Shown here: piece by piece, positions 1 to 9,227 of the stretch
Numbering within the stretch: the stretch's first letter is position 1
How the letters are laid out: each line of letters begins with the position of its first letter
Source of the DNA: Pseudogracilibacillus sp037071985
GTDB lineage: Bacteria; Bacillota; Bacilli; Bacillales; Amphibacillaceae
Direction of reading: 5' to 3'
DNA length: 64,000 nt
Assembly (NCBI RefSeq): GCF_037071985.1
Contig: NZ_JAXHDF010000011.1
Coordinates: forward strand, 1-64,000
Position numbers and translations under genes: made by a program
The notes under the pieces: generated by a model
The model's input: the letters and a program-made list of their open reading frames with translations, nothing else
Databases searched by the model: none
Told to the model about the DNA's origin: nothing

Positions 1-150
1 TGTTTCATTAACAGGCTTGAAGATGAGATAGTATTAATCTTTCAACAGTAAAGAAATTTCCTTACTATAAATTTCCCTGATAGTAATGACATTCGCTTTA
101 CGTATTTTAGCAAGCAGTTCAAGAAACAATTTTTCTTTTTTCTATGTAAC

Positions 151-762
151 TTATTTAAACCAACCCATTTCTTTAAATCTGGAAATAGCTTCAATTCGAT
201 TTTTTACATGTAATTTTTCTAAAATAACAGAAATATAATTGCGAACCGTTCCATGTGATAAATAAAGTTCTTTTGCAATTTCTTTTGTAGACTTTCCTTC
301 TGAAACGAGTTGTAGGACCTCACTCTCTCGGTCTGTTAAAGGATTTTCTGTTGTTGCATCATGTTCGTAAATAATATCGACAAGTTCCGGTGCATATATT
401 TTACGTCCTGACATGATCGCACGAATAGAATCAGCCAGTTCATTAATGGGACTATCTTTTAATAAATATCCACGAACACCAGCTTTTCTGGCACGTTCAA
501 AATAGCCTGCACGAGCAAATGTAGTCAAAATTATAATTTTACAGTTACTTTCCTTTAATTCTTCAGCAGCTGCTAATCCAGTTTTTAATGGCATCTCAAT
601 ATCCATAATACAGATGTCTGGTTTTAATTCCCGAACCAAATGAATCGCTTCTTCACCGTTTTTTGCCATTCCAATAACATCAAAATCTTCTTCCATATTT
701 AACAAAGATCCTAATGCACTAAGCATCATTCCTTGATCTTCAGCAATGACAATTTTAATCAT
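151..762 (-). CDS. desR: DesR, NarL-family response regulator of the desaturase system
   Basis: Cytoplasmic response regulator expected to be phosphorylated by the adjacent kinase DesK and then to activate des. Seen: N-terminal receiver domain (about residues 1-118) with acidic residues E8-D9, phospho-acceptor D54 in CIMDIEMP and K103 in YLLKDSP; C-terminal LuxR-type helix-turn-helix (about 140-200) with LTDRESEVLQLVSEGKS. The length of 203 aa is normal for NarL/LuxR regulators. The ATG lies one base after the desK stop, and its AGGAG ribosome binding site is inside the desK 3' end, so the two are translationally linked. Assignment as DesR rather than another NarL-type regulator rests on the des-desK-desR context. 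Confidence 0.92.
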   Translation of the reverse strand: MIKIVIAEDQGMMLSALGSLLNMEEDFDVIGMAKNGEEAIHLVRELKPDICIMDIEMPLKTGLAAAEELKESNCKIIILTTFARAGYFERARKAGVRGYLLKDSPINELADSIRAIMSGRKIYAPELVDIIYEHDATTENPLTDRESEVLQLVSEGKSTKEIAKELYLSHGTVRNYISVILEKLHVKNRIEAISRFKEMGWFK

Positions 763-763
763 T

Positions 764-1897
764 TTATTTCTCCTTTTGCACTTGTTTTAGAATAGCGGGA
801 ACACTAATTTTTAATATTGTACCTTTAGTAGCCGCTTCAATTTTTAGGGAACCATTCACAAATTCAAGCCTTTCCCGGATTCCGTCTAACCCAGTTCCAG
901 GCAACAGATCACTATTTCCTGGAATTCCAATTCCATCATCTCTCACTTCAATTTCAAATGAATCAGATTTAGTTGAAAAGGAAATGTGGCAAGTTTTAGC
1001 AAAACTGTGCTTAACAACGTTCGTTACGGTTTCTTTCATACACATACCTAATATATTTTCGATTAAAGGTGATCCGGTAGCAAATTCTGGATCCCCGTTA
1101 ATGATCAACTTTATTTCGGCAGCTATAAGAATTTGTTCAATTCGTAATAGCTCTCTTTTGATAGTTGTTGAACGCATATCAGAGACGAGATCTCGTACTT
1201 CTTTTAATGCAGTACCAGCTGTTTTTCTTATATCTAGTAACTCTTTTTCTGCGCGCTCGGGATCTCGGGATATTAATTTACCGACTAAGTCACTTTTCAG
1301 CCCAATCAAGGATAGTTTTTGTCCAAGAGTATCATGTAAATCTCTTGCAATTCGTTGCCTTTCTTCATAAATGGTTAGTTCAGAAATTCTTTCTTTAGCA
1401 ACTTCTAATTGACCTTCCAAATTTTCACGGCGATTACGATAATATAAATTAAATGGTAATAAAACTGTTCCGATTAAACAAATGAGAATGAAATGTAATT
1501 GAGGCAAGAAAAGATCAATTTTGATAAAAAAGCCTGCAATCACTGCCCCAAGAGCCGTTGCAATATGAAGGCCATACATAATAAAAAAACCTGCCGTATG
1601 ACGAATATTCCCAATAAAGAAAGCCGTAAATAAGGCGAAATAAACGAAACCAAATAGTAGAGTCATCACGATGTTTATAACCATTTCAAAACTTAACCAC
1701 ATATAAACAATGCCACTTTTAGCTTTAAAGGAAAACCGATAAGAAATAAAAAATAAAAGTAAAAGTAAAATACCTACTGCAATTTCAATGAGTGAAGAGG
1801 AACGAAATATAAAAAAGAAAGGTAGTAAACAGAAGATTATCCACGTATAAATACTTAGCCAAGGATTTTTTGGAAATATACTGTACCAACTATGCAT
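764..1897 (-). CDS. desK: DesK, membrane thermosensor histidine kinase
   Basis: Sensor kinase/phosphatase that detects membrane rigidity on cooling and phosphorylates DesR. Seen: about five hydrophobic segments in the first 155 residues, a dimerisation helix with the histidine in RIARDLHDTLGQ, and a HATPase_c domain ending in DDGIGIP and GTGLDGIRERL. An ATG at 1909 is possible, but AGGATGGTGA sits five bases before the ATG at 1897. Starting there (377 aa) puts the phosphorylated histidine at residue 188, the number known for B. subtilis DesK. The gene lies downstream of des across a weak terminator and directly upstream of desR. Confidence 0.92.
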   Translation of the reverse strand: MHSWYSIFPKNPWLSIYTWIIFCLLPFFFIFRSSSLIEIAVGILLLLLFFISYRFSFKAKSGIVYMWLSFEMVINIVMTLLFGFVYFALFTAFFIGNIRHTAGFFIMYGLHIATALGAVIAGFFIKIDLFLPQLHFILICLIGTVLLPFNLYYRNRRENLEGQLEVAKERISELTIYEERQRIARDLHDTLGQKLSLIGLKSDLVGKLISRDPERAEKELLDIRKTAGTALKEVRDLVSDMRSTTIKRELLRIEQILIAAEIKLIINGDPEFATGSPLIENILGMCMKETVTNVVKHSFAKTCHISFSTKSDSFEIEVRDDGIGIPGNSDLLPGTGLDGIRERLEFVNGSLKIEAATKGTILKISVPAILKQVQKEK

Positions 1898-1951
1898 TTG
1901 ATTCACCATCCTGTTCTGTTGTATATTGTATCAATTTAACCATAATTAAAA

Positions 1952-1976
1952 CAGCCGTCTAATAAATAGACGACTG
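1952..1976 (-). terminator. Hairpin between des and desK
   Basis: A ten-base-pair imperfect stem (arms CAGCCGTCTA and TAGACGACTG, loop ATAAA) directly after the des stop. On the minus strand only a modest TTTTAATT tract follows. I infer a leaky des terminator that lets some transcription enter desK-desR. Confidence 0.6.
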
Positions 1977-1984
1977 ATTTTTTA

Positions 1985-3040
1985 TTATTTACCTTCGATA
2001 CTTGTCTGTTTTGTTTTTAATAATTCGCTAGGTCTTTTTTGTTGTTTGGTTAAATGCTTAATCATTCTAAACGTAACGAATGATTTGTTTTCTGGATCAT
2101 ACAATCGATACTTGATTGATGCAAGACTAGTTCCGATTGTAATTGTCGTTGCTCGTTGAAGTGGTGGCGTTGAATTATGTGCTTCTTCTAAATTGTAATT
2201 TGGAACTCGTGGTGCAAGGTGATGGACATGATGGAAACCTATATTGCCAGTAAGCCACTGCAAAAGCTTTGGTAACTGATAATAAGAGCTTCCTTCAACA
2301 GCTGCTTTTACATAATTCCATTCTGATTCTTCTTCAAAATAAGAGTCCTCAAACGTGTGCTGGATATAAAATAACCAGATTCCAAGTGCAGCTGCAACAT
2401 ACATCATAATACCTTGAACGAGTAAGAATGCTTGCCAACCCATTAAGAAAATCATTAACCCATATAAAATAATGATGCTTATATTAGTAATATACGTGTT
2501 TTTTCTCTCTTTCTTTCTAGCGTCTTTTCGGTTTATACGATTAGAAACTAACACTAAATAAAGAGGACCAAGTCCAAACATTATGAATGGATTTCGATAT
2601 AAACGATATTTAATTCGTTCCCATCGGTTAGCTTTCAAATATTCGTCTATGGTCATCACCCAAATATCGCCTATACCACGCTTGTCCAAATTGGAGCTGG
2701 ATGCATGATGAATAGCATGTTCCCGTTTCCATTTTTCATAAGGAAATAAAGTAATGATCCCTGTAATCGTCCCAAGTATATCATTCGTTTTTTTGTGATT
2801 AAAAAACGAACCATGGGTACAATCGTGAAATATAATAAAGGTTCGTACAACAAAACCTGAACCAATTATTGCAAATAAAATGGTTAGCCAAACGGAGATT
2901 TGCAGACTTGTATAGCTAAGGATCCAAAATAATATTAGCGGCAGTAATGTATTGAAAAGTTGAATAATGCTTTTTTTGTTATTTGCTTTTGTGTATGGGG
3001 CGACACTTTTGTGTAAAGCCTTTGTTTTTTCTCTAGACAT
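1985..3040 (-). CDS. des: Membrane fatty-acid desaturase Des
   Basis: Membrane-bound di-iron acyl-lipid desaturase (Delta5 type in B. subtilis) that restores fluidity in the cold by introducing a double bond into phospholipid acyl chains. Seen: three histidine boxes typical of the family, HDCTH (about residue 72), HAIHH (about 108) and HHVHH near residue 270, with hydrophobic segments between them. Start: an ATG at 3052 overlaps the GGAGG that best serves the ATG at 3040, so I use 3040 (351 aa). The upstream region holds a promoter and palindromic sites suited to DesR. Confidence 0.93.
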   Translation of the reverse strand: MSREKTKALHKSVAPYTKANNKKSIIQLFNTLLPLILFWILSYTSLQISVWLTILFAIIGSGFVVRTFIIFHDCTHGSFFNHKKTNDILGTITGIITLFPYEKWKREHAIHHASSSNLDKRGIGDIWVMTIDEYLKANRWERIKYRLYRNPFIMFGLGPLYLVLVSNRINRKDARKKERKNTYITNISIIILYGLMIFLMGWQAFLLVQGIMMYVAAALGIWLFYIQHTFEDSYFEEESEWNYVKAAVEGSSYYQLPKLLQWLTGNIGFHHVHHLAPRVPNYNLEEAHNSTPPLQRATTITIGTSLASIKYRLYDPENKSFVTFRMIKHLTKQQKRPSELLKTKQTSIEGK

Positions 3041-3070
3041 ATGATCCTCCATAGTATGTTTTTCATACTA

Positions 3071-3138
3071 TTAATACTAATCGTTTGGATTCTTTGTCGA
3101 TAGACTCATATGTCATCATTTTCATATGACAAATGTCA
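3071..3138 (-). promoter_or_regulatory. Probable des promoter and DesR operator
   Basis: Read on the minus strand, TCGACA (3100-3095) and TATTAA (3076-3071) are 18 bases apart and resemble a sigma-A promoter. Just upstream is a perfect palindrome, TGACAAATGTCA at 3127-3138, and two TCATATG copies at 3106-3112 and 3122-3128. The placement fits an activator site for DesR; the operator assignment is inference. Confidence 0.55.
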
Positions 3139-3204
3139 TGTTTTATGAATACATACAAAAATGAAGAATGATTACGAAGCCGAACATTATTGCTTAAAGC
3201 TAAT

Positions 3205-4341
3205 TCATTTTTTCTTTAGTAATGTAATCTTCTTTTTACCAAGAATAAATATCCAAATATCGTGAAATATTCCAGTCTCATGAAGAATTTTCATGAGAAT
3301 AAATGTGAGCGGACCTAAGATAATTCCGATTACACCAATTAATTTAAATCCAACATACATTGTCAGTAGTGTCAAAAGTGGACTAATGCCTATACTGGAG
3401 GAAAGGATTTTTGGTTTTATTAATTGTCTTTGTAAAACGATTAAGCCGTAAAGAATTGATAATCCGGTTCCTAAAAAAATATCTCCTGTTGAAAAGCAAT
3501 AGATTACCCACGGTAAAAACAAAATAATTGCACCGAGATATGGTAAAAAGTCAACGATCCAAATAATTAAAGCAATGGATAATGCATGTTCTACTCGTAA
3601 AACTAGTAGGCCAATAAACACAATCACTGCAGAAATAAAGGTTAACTTAAATTCGGCCTTTAAAAATCCGAGTAACGTACGTTGTAACCCCTCATAGATT
3701 TGATTAATTCTTGTTTGAACAGTAGCAGGAATTTTATTATGTAATCTTTTAACGATATGGTACCAATCTTTACTAATAAAAAAAGTGGCTAATAATGAAA
3801 TAATTAAGGTCGTAGCAAAACTCGGTAATTTTGAAATGATAAAATATAATCCATTTCCAAGTGCTTGAACAATTGCACTAAAAGCATTTGTCAGTTTTTC
3901 ACCGGCAAATTGCATACTTTCAAGAATCGTACTTCGTTGACTTTGGTCTAAATCTTGAAATAAATGTAATAAGTTATTATAGATTGGAAAAATTCTTTCC
4001 AAGTAAATTTTCTCCATATAAATAGTGAAACTATTATAATGTTCAGGTACCACATTAGAAAGGTACGAAAAACCTTGAATAATTTCGTTGACAAGAAGTG
4101 TAACGGCTGTAGAAATTACAGCCAGTATAATAAGTATAGAAGATAAGACAGCAAATCCTCGAGGCATTTTTGTTTTACGTTGAATAAGTTCAACAAGAGG
4201 ATTAATTAAAAGAGCAAGAAAAAAGCCGATAATAAAAGGGACAGTTAATTTGCCAATAAAGAAAATAGCAATAATGCCGAGTATAAATGCAGCAATAACA
4301 ACAAGAACTCTAAGAGCAATAAATAAATAGGTTTTATTCAT
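3205..4341 (-). CDS. ytvI: YtvI-like membrane protein of the AI-2E transporter family
   Basis: Polytopic membrane protein of the PerM/AI-2E exporter family (PF01594). The length (378 aa) and N-terminal pattern resemble sporulation integral membrane protein YtvI of Bacillus, whose transport substrate is not established. Seen: two hydrophobic helices in residues 5-45, another at 65-85, a soluble stretch about 90-150, then about five helices to residue 350, with the family-typical region IVDFLPYLGAII (about 265) and a positively charged tail. Monocistronic, with nothing co-directional close by. YtvI versus another family member is a moderately sure call. Confidence 0.75.
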   Translation of the reverse strand: MNKTYLFIALRVLVVIAAFILGIIAIFFIGKLTVPFIIGFFLALLINPLVELIQRKTKMPRGFAVLSSILIILAVISTAVTLLVNEIIQGFSYLSNVVPEHYNSFTIYMEKIYLERIFPIYNNLLHLFQDLDQSQRSTILESMQFAGEKLTNAFSAIVQALGNGLYFIISKLPSFATTLIISLLATFFISKDWYHIVKRLHNKIPATVQTRINQIYEGLQRTLLGFLKAEFKLTFISAVIVFIGLLVLRVEHALSIALIIWIVDFLPYLGAIILFLPWVIYCFSTGDIFLGTGLSILYGLIVLQRQLIKPKILSSSIGISPLLTLLTMYVGFKLIGVIGIILGPLTFILMKILHETGIFHDIWIFILGKKKITLLKKK

Positions 4342-4574
4342 TTTAAATCAGCCGCCTTTATTTGGGTCGTGATTAAAAGTATTTTACCATAAGAAGGGAA
4401 AAGTTATGAGTGAAAAGAGCGAGAAAAAAGATATTGCTGTTTTTTAACGTAGAAAAGAATGAAAGTTGCTAAGAGCTTTTACGGTGAAAGCCAGCGAACA
4501 TATAATTTCTAGACGACTCTTGTTAGGATAAGACGGGAAGGAGAAAAAAATTCCCTACCCCCTTTAAATAAAAA

Positions 4575-4593
4575 ACCTTCCGAATAGGAAGGT
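4575..4593 (-). terminator. Intrinsic terminator after dinB-family gene
   Basis: Perfect stem ACCTTCC/GGAAGGT with loop GAATA, followed on the minus strand by TTTTTTATTT. It lies about 10 bases past the stop of the DinB-family gene. Confidence 0.85.
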
Positions 4594-4602
4594 GATTGAA
4601 TA

Positions 4603-5061
4603 TTATTTTGTTGCTAGGCGTAGTCCTTTTATATCGCCTATGTGGATACCTTCATGCCAAGTAATAAATTGTAGGGAAGATTCCACCGTTTCAAGCAACA
4701 TTCCATTTAAATCTCGTACTTTTGATACTTTATTTTGGAGTTTATCTTTAAAGAAATTCTCAATTCGTCCTTCTTGTTCTCTTAAGGCTTCGAGCAGCTC
4801 TTCTTTTGAAGGAACGTTTCCTTCCCATTCAGAAGGTCGAGATCCATCAAGGAATAAAGGCATCCAGTTGGGACGGGTTATTTCGTAATTGTGATCTGCA
4901 TCATGCATGAAACCTTCTGCTTCAGCGTAAATATGGCCAGCGTGCCATCGAATTGTATTCGGCCAATTTTGAGGTTGAATATCCCACAGGCTTTCATCTA
5001 ATTTTGGAAGAATGATTAACGTGGAGGTACGAGAATACTTAAATAGTTTCATTGACTCCAT
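4603..5061 (-). CDS. DinB-family protein
   Basis: A 152-aa protein of the DinB/YfiT-like four-helix-bundle superfamily. These proteins bind a divalent metal through three histidines and may be thiol-dependent transferases; the substrate here is unknown. Seen: WHAGHIYAEAEGF near residue 40 and WHEGIHIGDIKGLR near the C-terminus, which supply the conserved histidines. AGGAG is eight bases before the chosen ATG. It stands alone, with its own terminator. A paralogue with the same RWxxGHIY and HEGxHxGxIK pattern is at 29609-30064. Confidence 0.8.
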   Translation of the reverse strand: MESMKLFKYSRTSTLIILPKLDESLWDIQPQNWPNTIRWHAGHIYAEAEGFMHDADHNYEITRPNWMPLFLDGSRPSEWEGNVPSKEELLEALREQEGRIENFFKDKLQNKVSKVRDLNGMLLETVESSLQFITWHEGIHIGDIKGLRLATK

Positions 5062-5275
5062 GAAAACAACTCCTTTTTAAAATATGTGATACGAACCTAC
5101 ATCTTTATTATTATTAGCATAACATACTTAAAAATCCTTATCATATTATTTGTTTGTAGTAAAAACCGACAGATTACTCGTTCTTTTATACTAGATATTA
5201 AAAATAAAGTTATTGTAAAATTAAAATAGATAAAGATGGATTATGTTATAGTAGGAACTACAGGGGGAATTAACG

Positions 5276-5977
5276 ATGCAAACACGCTTGCTACTTGTAG
5301 AAGATGATCCTGAAATTGCTCGGGTTGTTCGAGATATGTTTGTACGAGAAGGATACATAGTAACATGGGCAACGACTGGCCTAGAAGGCTGGGAAGACTT
5401 CCAACAGGAACATTATGATTTAGCACTAATTGATTTAATGTTACCAGAAATGGATGGATTTACTCTTTGCAAGAATATCAGGTGGGAAAGTGATATTCCT
5501 CTCATTATTATTAGTGCCCGTAAAGAAGACGAAGATAAAATTGAAGGACTCGACTTAGGGGCTGATGACTATATTGCGAAGCCATTCAGTTTGAAAGAGT
5601 TAAAAGCACGTGTGGAATCTCAACTAAGACGGTGGAGGAGATATCAAGGGATCCCTTTGAATGAAAATGTCTCAACGTATCAAGGAGGACTAACAGTATA
5701 TTGGGACCAAAACAAAATTAAAATAGAAGAAGAAGAGAGTATTTTAACCGTAAAAGAATTTGATTTATTAAAAGTGTTAGCGCAAAACCCGGAACGAATT
5801 TTCTCAAAAGAAGAATTATTTAACCATGTGTGGCGTCAAGTAGATCAGGAAGGACTTCATACGATTACTGTCCATGTAAAGTCACTACGTTCTAAATTAA
5901 AAGACCCGGTAAAAACCCCCAGGTACATTCAAACAGTATGGGGGAAGGGATACCAGTTTATTGGTGAATTAATGTGA
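5276..5977 (+). CDS. OmpR-family response regulator of the YknWXYZ-type operon
   Basis: Two-component DNA-binding regulator, first gene of a seven-gene operon. Seen: receiver domain (about 1-118) with acidic residues E9-D11, phospho-acceptor D53 in ALIDLMLPEMDG and K103 in YIAKPFSLKEL; winged-helix OmpR/PhoB domain (about 130-230) with VTVHVKSLRSKL-like recognition helix and WGKGYQF. Its stop overlaps the GTG of the kinase gene by four bases. GGGGGA precedes the ATG. By context it probably controls the downstream lipoprotein and transporter genes; I cannot assign it to a named system. Confidence 0.9.
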   Translation: MQTRLLLVEDDPEIARVVRDMFVREGYIVTWATTGLEGWEDFQQEHYDLALIDLMLPEMDGFTLCKNIRWESDIPLIIISARKEDEDKIEGLDLGADDYIAKPFSLKELKARVESQLRRWRRYQGIPLNENVSTYQGGLTVYWDQNKIKIEEEESILTVKEFDLLKVLAQNPERIFSKEELFNHVWRQVDQEGLHTITVHVKSLRSKLKDPVKTPRYIQTVWGKGYQFIGELM

Positions 5978-7419
5978 AAATAAAAACTTGGTTATTAATC
6001 TCTTATTTTATCGTCATGATACTTCCATTATTATCTGCTTATTTCCTTTTCGCTTGGGTTACTTCCTATCATAGTAATCAAAAGGTAGAAGAGTACTATG
6101 AAGCTTTTTCACAGATACAGACGATAAAGCAAGAATTGGAGCATCCAAGCTTATATGAATTAGCAACTTCTAAAAGTGTGATAGATAATTTAACTAACAA
6201 GGAAACTACTATTAATTTATATAACGCGGATGGATTTTTAGTTTATGCTTCGGAGCCGGCTTACCAAGAATATAGAAATGATAAATCATTATATGAGGAT
6301 TTATATGAATTGCAACAGGGGTTACGGTCATTTGTTTATAAGGAACCCGTATTTGAAGAGGATGGAGCAATTGCCGGGTTCTTTGAGATTAAGATTGCCC
6401 GAGATGAGCTATTAAAAACTATTGTGAGACGCGGATGGATTGTAACTGCTTTATTTATTACGTCATTCATACTTATTTATAGTGCAATTGCTTTTATAGT
6501 AAATCGCAGACTAAGTAAAAGACTATATGGATTGATGGATGAAATGTCTGCTTTCGCTAGAGGAAATACGTATGTGGAAACGGAAACGGGAAAAGACGAA
6601 ATCGGTGAGCTAAAAAAGCATTTTTATACAATGCGTAAGCAAATTGTTGCCGCTCGGGAAGTGATTGAGCAGGAACAAAAGGTAAAAGAATATATGGTTG
6701 CGTCAATTTCACATGATCTTAAAACCCCACTTACATCAATTAAAGCATATGCCGAGTCACTTGATGATACGAAAGGACTTTCTGTACAAGAACGTGAAAT
6801 GTACCGGAACGTGATCATAGATAAATCTGACTTTATGAAACAAATGTTAGATGATCTAATCACGCATACATTATTACAGTCAGAAAACTATGAATTAGAG
6901 AAAGTTTCCGTCGATGGAGAAGAGTTTTTCGATATGATAGTTTCCGATTATGATGCATTATGTGAGAAAAAGGATATTACGTTAACTGCTTGCAATTATG
7001 TGTATGGTAATTATGATGTGAACCCGAAACAGATGATGCGAGTGGCCGATAACTTGATGATGAATGCGATTCAGCATACACCAAGGACAGGAAAGATCTG
7101 GTTTTATGCTATTTCTGAACCTACAAACTTGGGTGACTGGCTATTTGCATATGTCAGAAATACATTTACTTTTGATTTTACAAACTATGCCTATCTTATT
7201 GTTCAAAATGAAGGGAAAGGCGTTCCACCGGAAAAAATAGATTATTTATTTGATCCGCTCTATCAAGTAGATCAGGCGAGAAGCAAGAAAGATGCTCATG
7301 GAACAGGGCTTGGTTTATCGATTACGAAGCAAATTATTGAAAAGCATGATGGGGAAGTGACTGGATTGTCACAGATAAATATGGGTGCTTGTTTCATTTG
7401 TTCTATCCCCAAGAGGTGA
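5974..7419 (+). CDS. HAMP-domain sensor histidine kinase
   Basis: Membrane sensor kinase partner of the preceding regulator. Seen: TM1 at about residues 7-29, an extracytoplasmic sensor of about 120 residues, TM2 at about 154-176, a HAMP region (180-230), HisKA with the phospho-acceptor H247 in ASISHDLKTPLTSIKAYAE, then HATPase_c with NLMMNAIQHTP, NEGKGVPPEK and GTGLGLSI. The GTG start overlaps the regulator stop by four bases. The linker before the G1 box carries an aromatic-rich insertion (about residues 385-405). The signal is unknown; linkage to an efflux complex suggests cell-envelope or peptide-toxin stress. Confidence 0.9.
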   Translation: MKIKTWLLISYFIVMILPLLSAYFLFAWVTSYHSNQKVEEYYEAFSQIQTIKQELEHPSLYELATSKSVIDNLTNKETTINLYNADGFLVYASEPAYQEYRNDKSLYEDLYELQQGLRSFVYKEPVFEEDGAIAGFFEIKIARDELLKTIVRRGWIVTALFITSFILIYSAIAFIVNRRLSKRLYGLMDEMSAFARGNTYVETETGKDEIGELKKHFYTMRKQIVAAREVIEQEQKVKEYMVASISHDLKTPLTSIKAYAESLDDTKGLSVQEREMYRNVIIDKSDFMKQMLDDLITHTLLQSENYELEKVSVDGEEFFDMIVSDYDALCEKKDITLTACNYVYGNYDVNPKQMMRVADNLMMNAIQHTPRTGKIWFYAISEPTNLGDWLFAYVRNTFTFDFTNYAYLIVQNEGKGVPPEKIDYLFDPLYQVDQARSKKDAHGTGLGLSITKQIIEKHDGEVTGLSQINMGACFICSIPKR

Positions 7420-7424
7420 TTAAT

Positions 7425-8507
7425 ATGGAGAGAAAAAAACTTTATTCGTTTGTATTCGTTGGAACTTTTCTCATTTTGGGTGGATGTGGTAAAATGAATG
7501 CTTTTTCACCTGAACATGTAATCAGCAATGCATTAGATGCGGAAAATACTCTTTCATATTATGGGGAAATGGAAATGTCGATGGATGGCTTTGAAGATAT
7601 GGATAGCATTCTCATAAAAGAGTGGCGCCATCATGAAAAATCACGAATTGAAGTTGAAGCGGATGGAGAAAAGGTAATTACGGTTAATGATGGTGAAACA
7701 GTTCAAATATATGAGGAAAACAGAAATAAAGTCTTACAGATATCAAGTAACGAGTTAGGGGATTATGATATGAATCCCCGAGAACAGGTAGAAATATTGC
7801 TGGGGAATATTCAAGATACACATGATATTCAATTGGTTGGTGAGGAAGTAATTTCTGATAGACCGGCAATCCATTTAGTTGCTAAAAAGAAGAAAAATAA
7901 AAATTCATTAACTGGGGATCAGGAGTTTTGGTTTGATAAAGAATATTGGCTGTTGTTAAAAATGAAAACAATGGTTGGAGATAATGTTAATGAGATAGAA
8001 TATACGACAATTGAGTTTAATGCAAAGATGCAAGATAGTCTATTCCGTCTCGACTTATCTGACGATGTAGTAATTGAGACATTAGCGGATTATGATCAGG
8101 ATGATATGGAAGAAGAAATTACTCTATCTAATATACCTGAAAAATTAGGTTCTCCAGTTTTATATATTCCAGATAGTGATGAGCATAAATTAGGTCATAT
8201 TACGTATACAGAAAATGAAGTAGAAGCGAGTTACAGAGAGGTGACAATCGATTATAATCAAAATGGCTTGCCTTTAATAACTTTGTTTATTGTTGAAATG
8301 AATGATGGGGATGAGGACCAGGATATCTTTGGTGAGGATCTAAAGGAGAAAATCCGAGGGCAAGATGGAATATATATCGATATGACTGCCAATCACTCGA
8401 TCAGTTGGAATGAAGATAACTTTAATTATTATATCGAAATCAATGATCCAAAGGTTACATTGGATCAGGTGAAAAAATGGGCAGAAGAAATGGAAGAAAT
8501 AAAATAA
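7425..8507 (+). CDS. LolA-like lipoprotein of the efflux operon
   Basis: Predicted secreted lipoprotein of 360 aa. Seen: a signal peptide ending in a lipobox with cysteine (LILGGCGKM), then a domain resembling the LolA/outer-membrane lipoprotein-sorting fold (about 30-220: alternating strands, EMEMSMDGFEDM, EFWFDKEYWLLLKMK), then an acidic C-terminal part. The longer TTG reading at 7389 is rejected because AAGAGGTG lies just before the ATG at 7425. It is five bases after the kinase stop and 27 bases before the Yip1-family gene. A role as sensor accessory or envelope lipoprotein is inference only. Confidence 0.75.
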   Translation: MERKKLYSFVFVGTFLILGGCGKMNAFSPEHVISNALDAENTLSYYGEMEMSMDGFEDMDSILIKEWRHHEKSRIEVEADGEKVITVNDGETVQIYEENRNKVLQISSNELGDYDMNPREQVEILLGNIQDTHDIQLVGEEVISDRPAIHLVAKKKKNKNSLTGDQEFWFDKEYWLLLKMKTMVGDNVNEIEYTTIEFNAKMQDSLFRLDLSDDVVIETLADYDQDDMEEEITLSNIPEKLGSPVLYIPDSDEHKLGHITYTENEVEASYREVTIDYNQNGLPLITLFIVEMNDGDEDQDIFGEDLKEKIRGQDGIYIDMTANHSISWNEDNFNYYIEINDPKVTLDQVKKWAEEMEEIK

Positions 8508-8534
8508 TTAAAATATTTAAGGAGCTGAAGTAAA

Positions 8535-9224
8535 ATGGCAAATGAAATGAATTCTGAGGTAGAAGAAACAATTGCAGAAAAGCCGTCTTTGTTTGGCATG
8601 ATTATGAATCCGAAAGAACAGTTTGAGAGAATAAGAGAAAATCCTAAAGTCATTGTAGCGCTAATTATCGTCACCTTGATTACAACGGTAGGGATGCTAA
8701 TGATGGCAAACGGAATTGACTTTGTGAACGATCCGAGTTTGGCTGGCATGCCTGAAGAAGAACTAATGATAGTTGCAATGATGAGTCAAATTGGTTTTGT
8801 CATTATAGGAGTTGTGACTCCTGTATTCGGAATTCTTATTTCTGCGTTCATCCATTGGATCATTTCTAAAATTGTTCATTCGGAAGTTTCATTTAAGCAG
8901 TTGTTTTCTATGAACACTTACATTTTCATGATTAGTGCAATTAGCTTCATTTTAAATGGGATTGTTTTTATGTTGATTGGTGGAGAAGCAGAAATACTTT
9001 TTACAAGCTTAAACTCAATTATTGGAGCTAAGGGTATTTTAGGAGCTTTTCTTGGATCTATTGAAATATTTTCTATTTGGGCACTTATTATTACAGCAAT
9101 AGGTTTACAAGTTGTAGCTAAGTTTTCAAAAGGATTATCTTGGGCTGTTGTTATTGCATTTTACATTGTTGGACTCGTTTTTCAGATGATTTCTGCTGGA
9201 CTTAATACGATGCTAGGTGTTTAA
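8535..9224 (+). CDS. yknW: YknW-like Yip1-family membrane protein
   Basis: Multi-pass membrane protein (229 aa) of the Yip1 superfamily. Seen: a short acidic N-terminus, PKEQFERIRENPK at about 32-44, then five hydrophobic helices to the C-terminus. In B. subtilis, YknW (similar size) sits directly before yknXYZ and is needed for assembly of that transporter, which protects against the SdpC toxin. Gene order here is the same: this gene is followed after three bases by the YknX-like adaptor. The identity follows from order and family. Confidence 0.78.
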   Translation: MANEMNSEVEETIAEKPSLFGMIMNPKEQFERIRENPKVIVALIIVTLITTVGMLMMANGIDFVNDPSLAGMPEEELMIVAMMSQIGFVIIGVVTPVFGILISAFIHWIISKIVHSEVSFKQLFSMNTYIFMISAISFILNGIVFMLIGGEAEILFTSLNSIIGAKGILGAFLGSIEIFSIWALIITAIGLQVVAKFSKGLSWAVVIAFYIVGLVFQMISAGLNTMLGV

Positions 9225-9227
9225 TCA

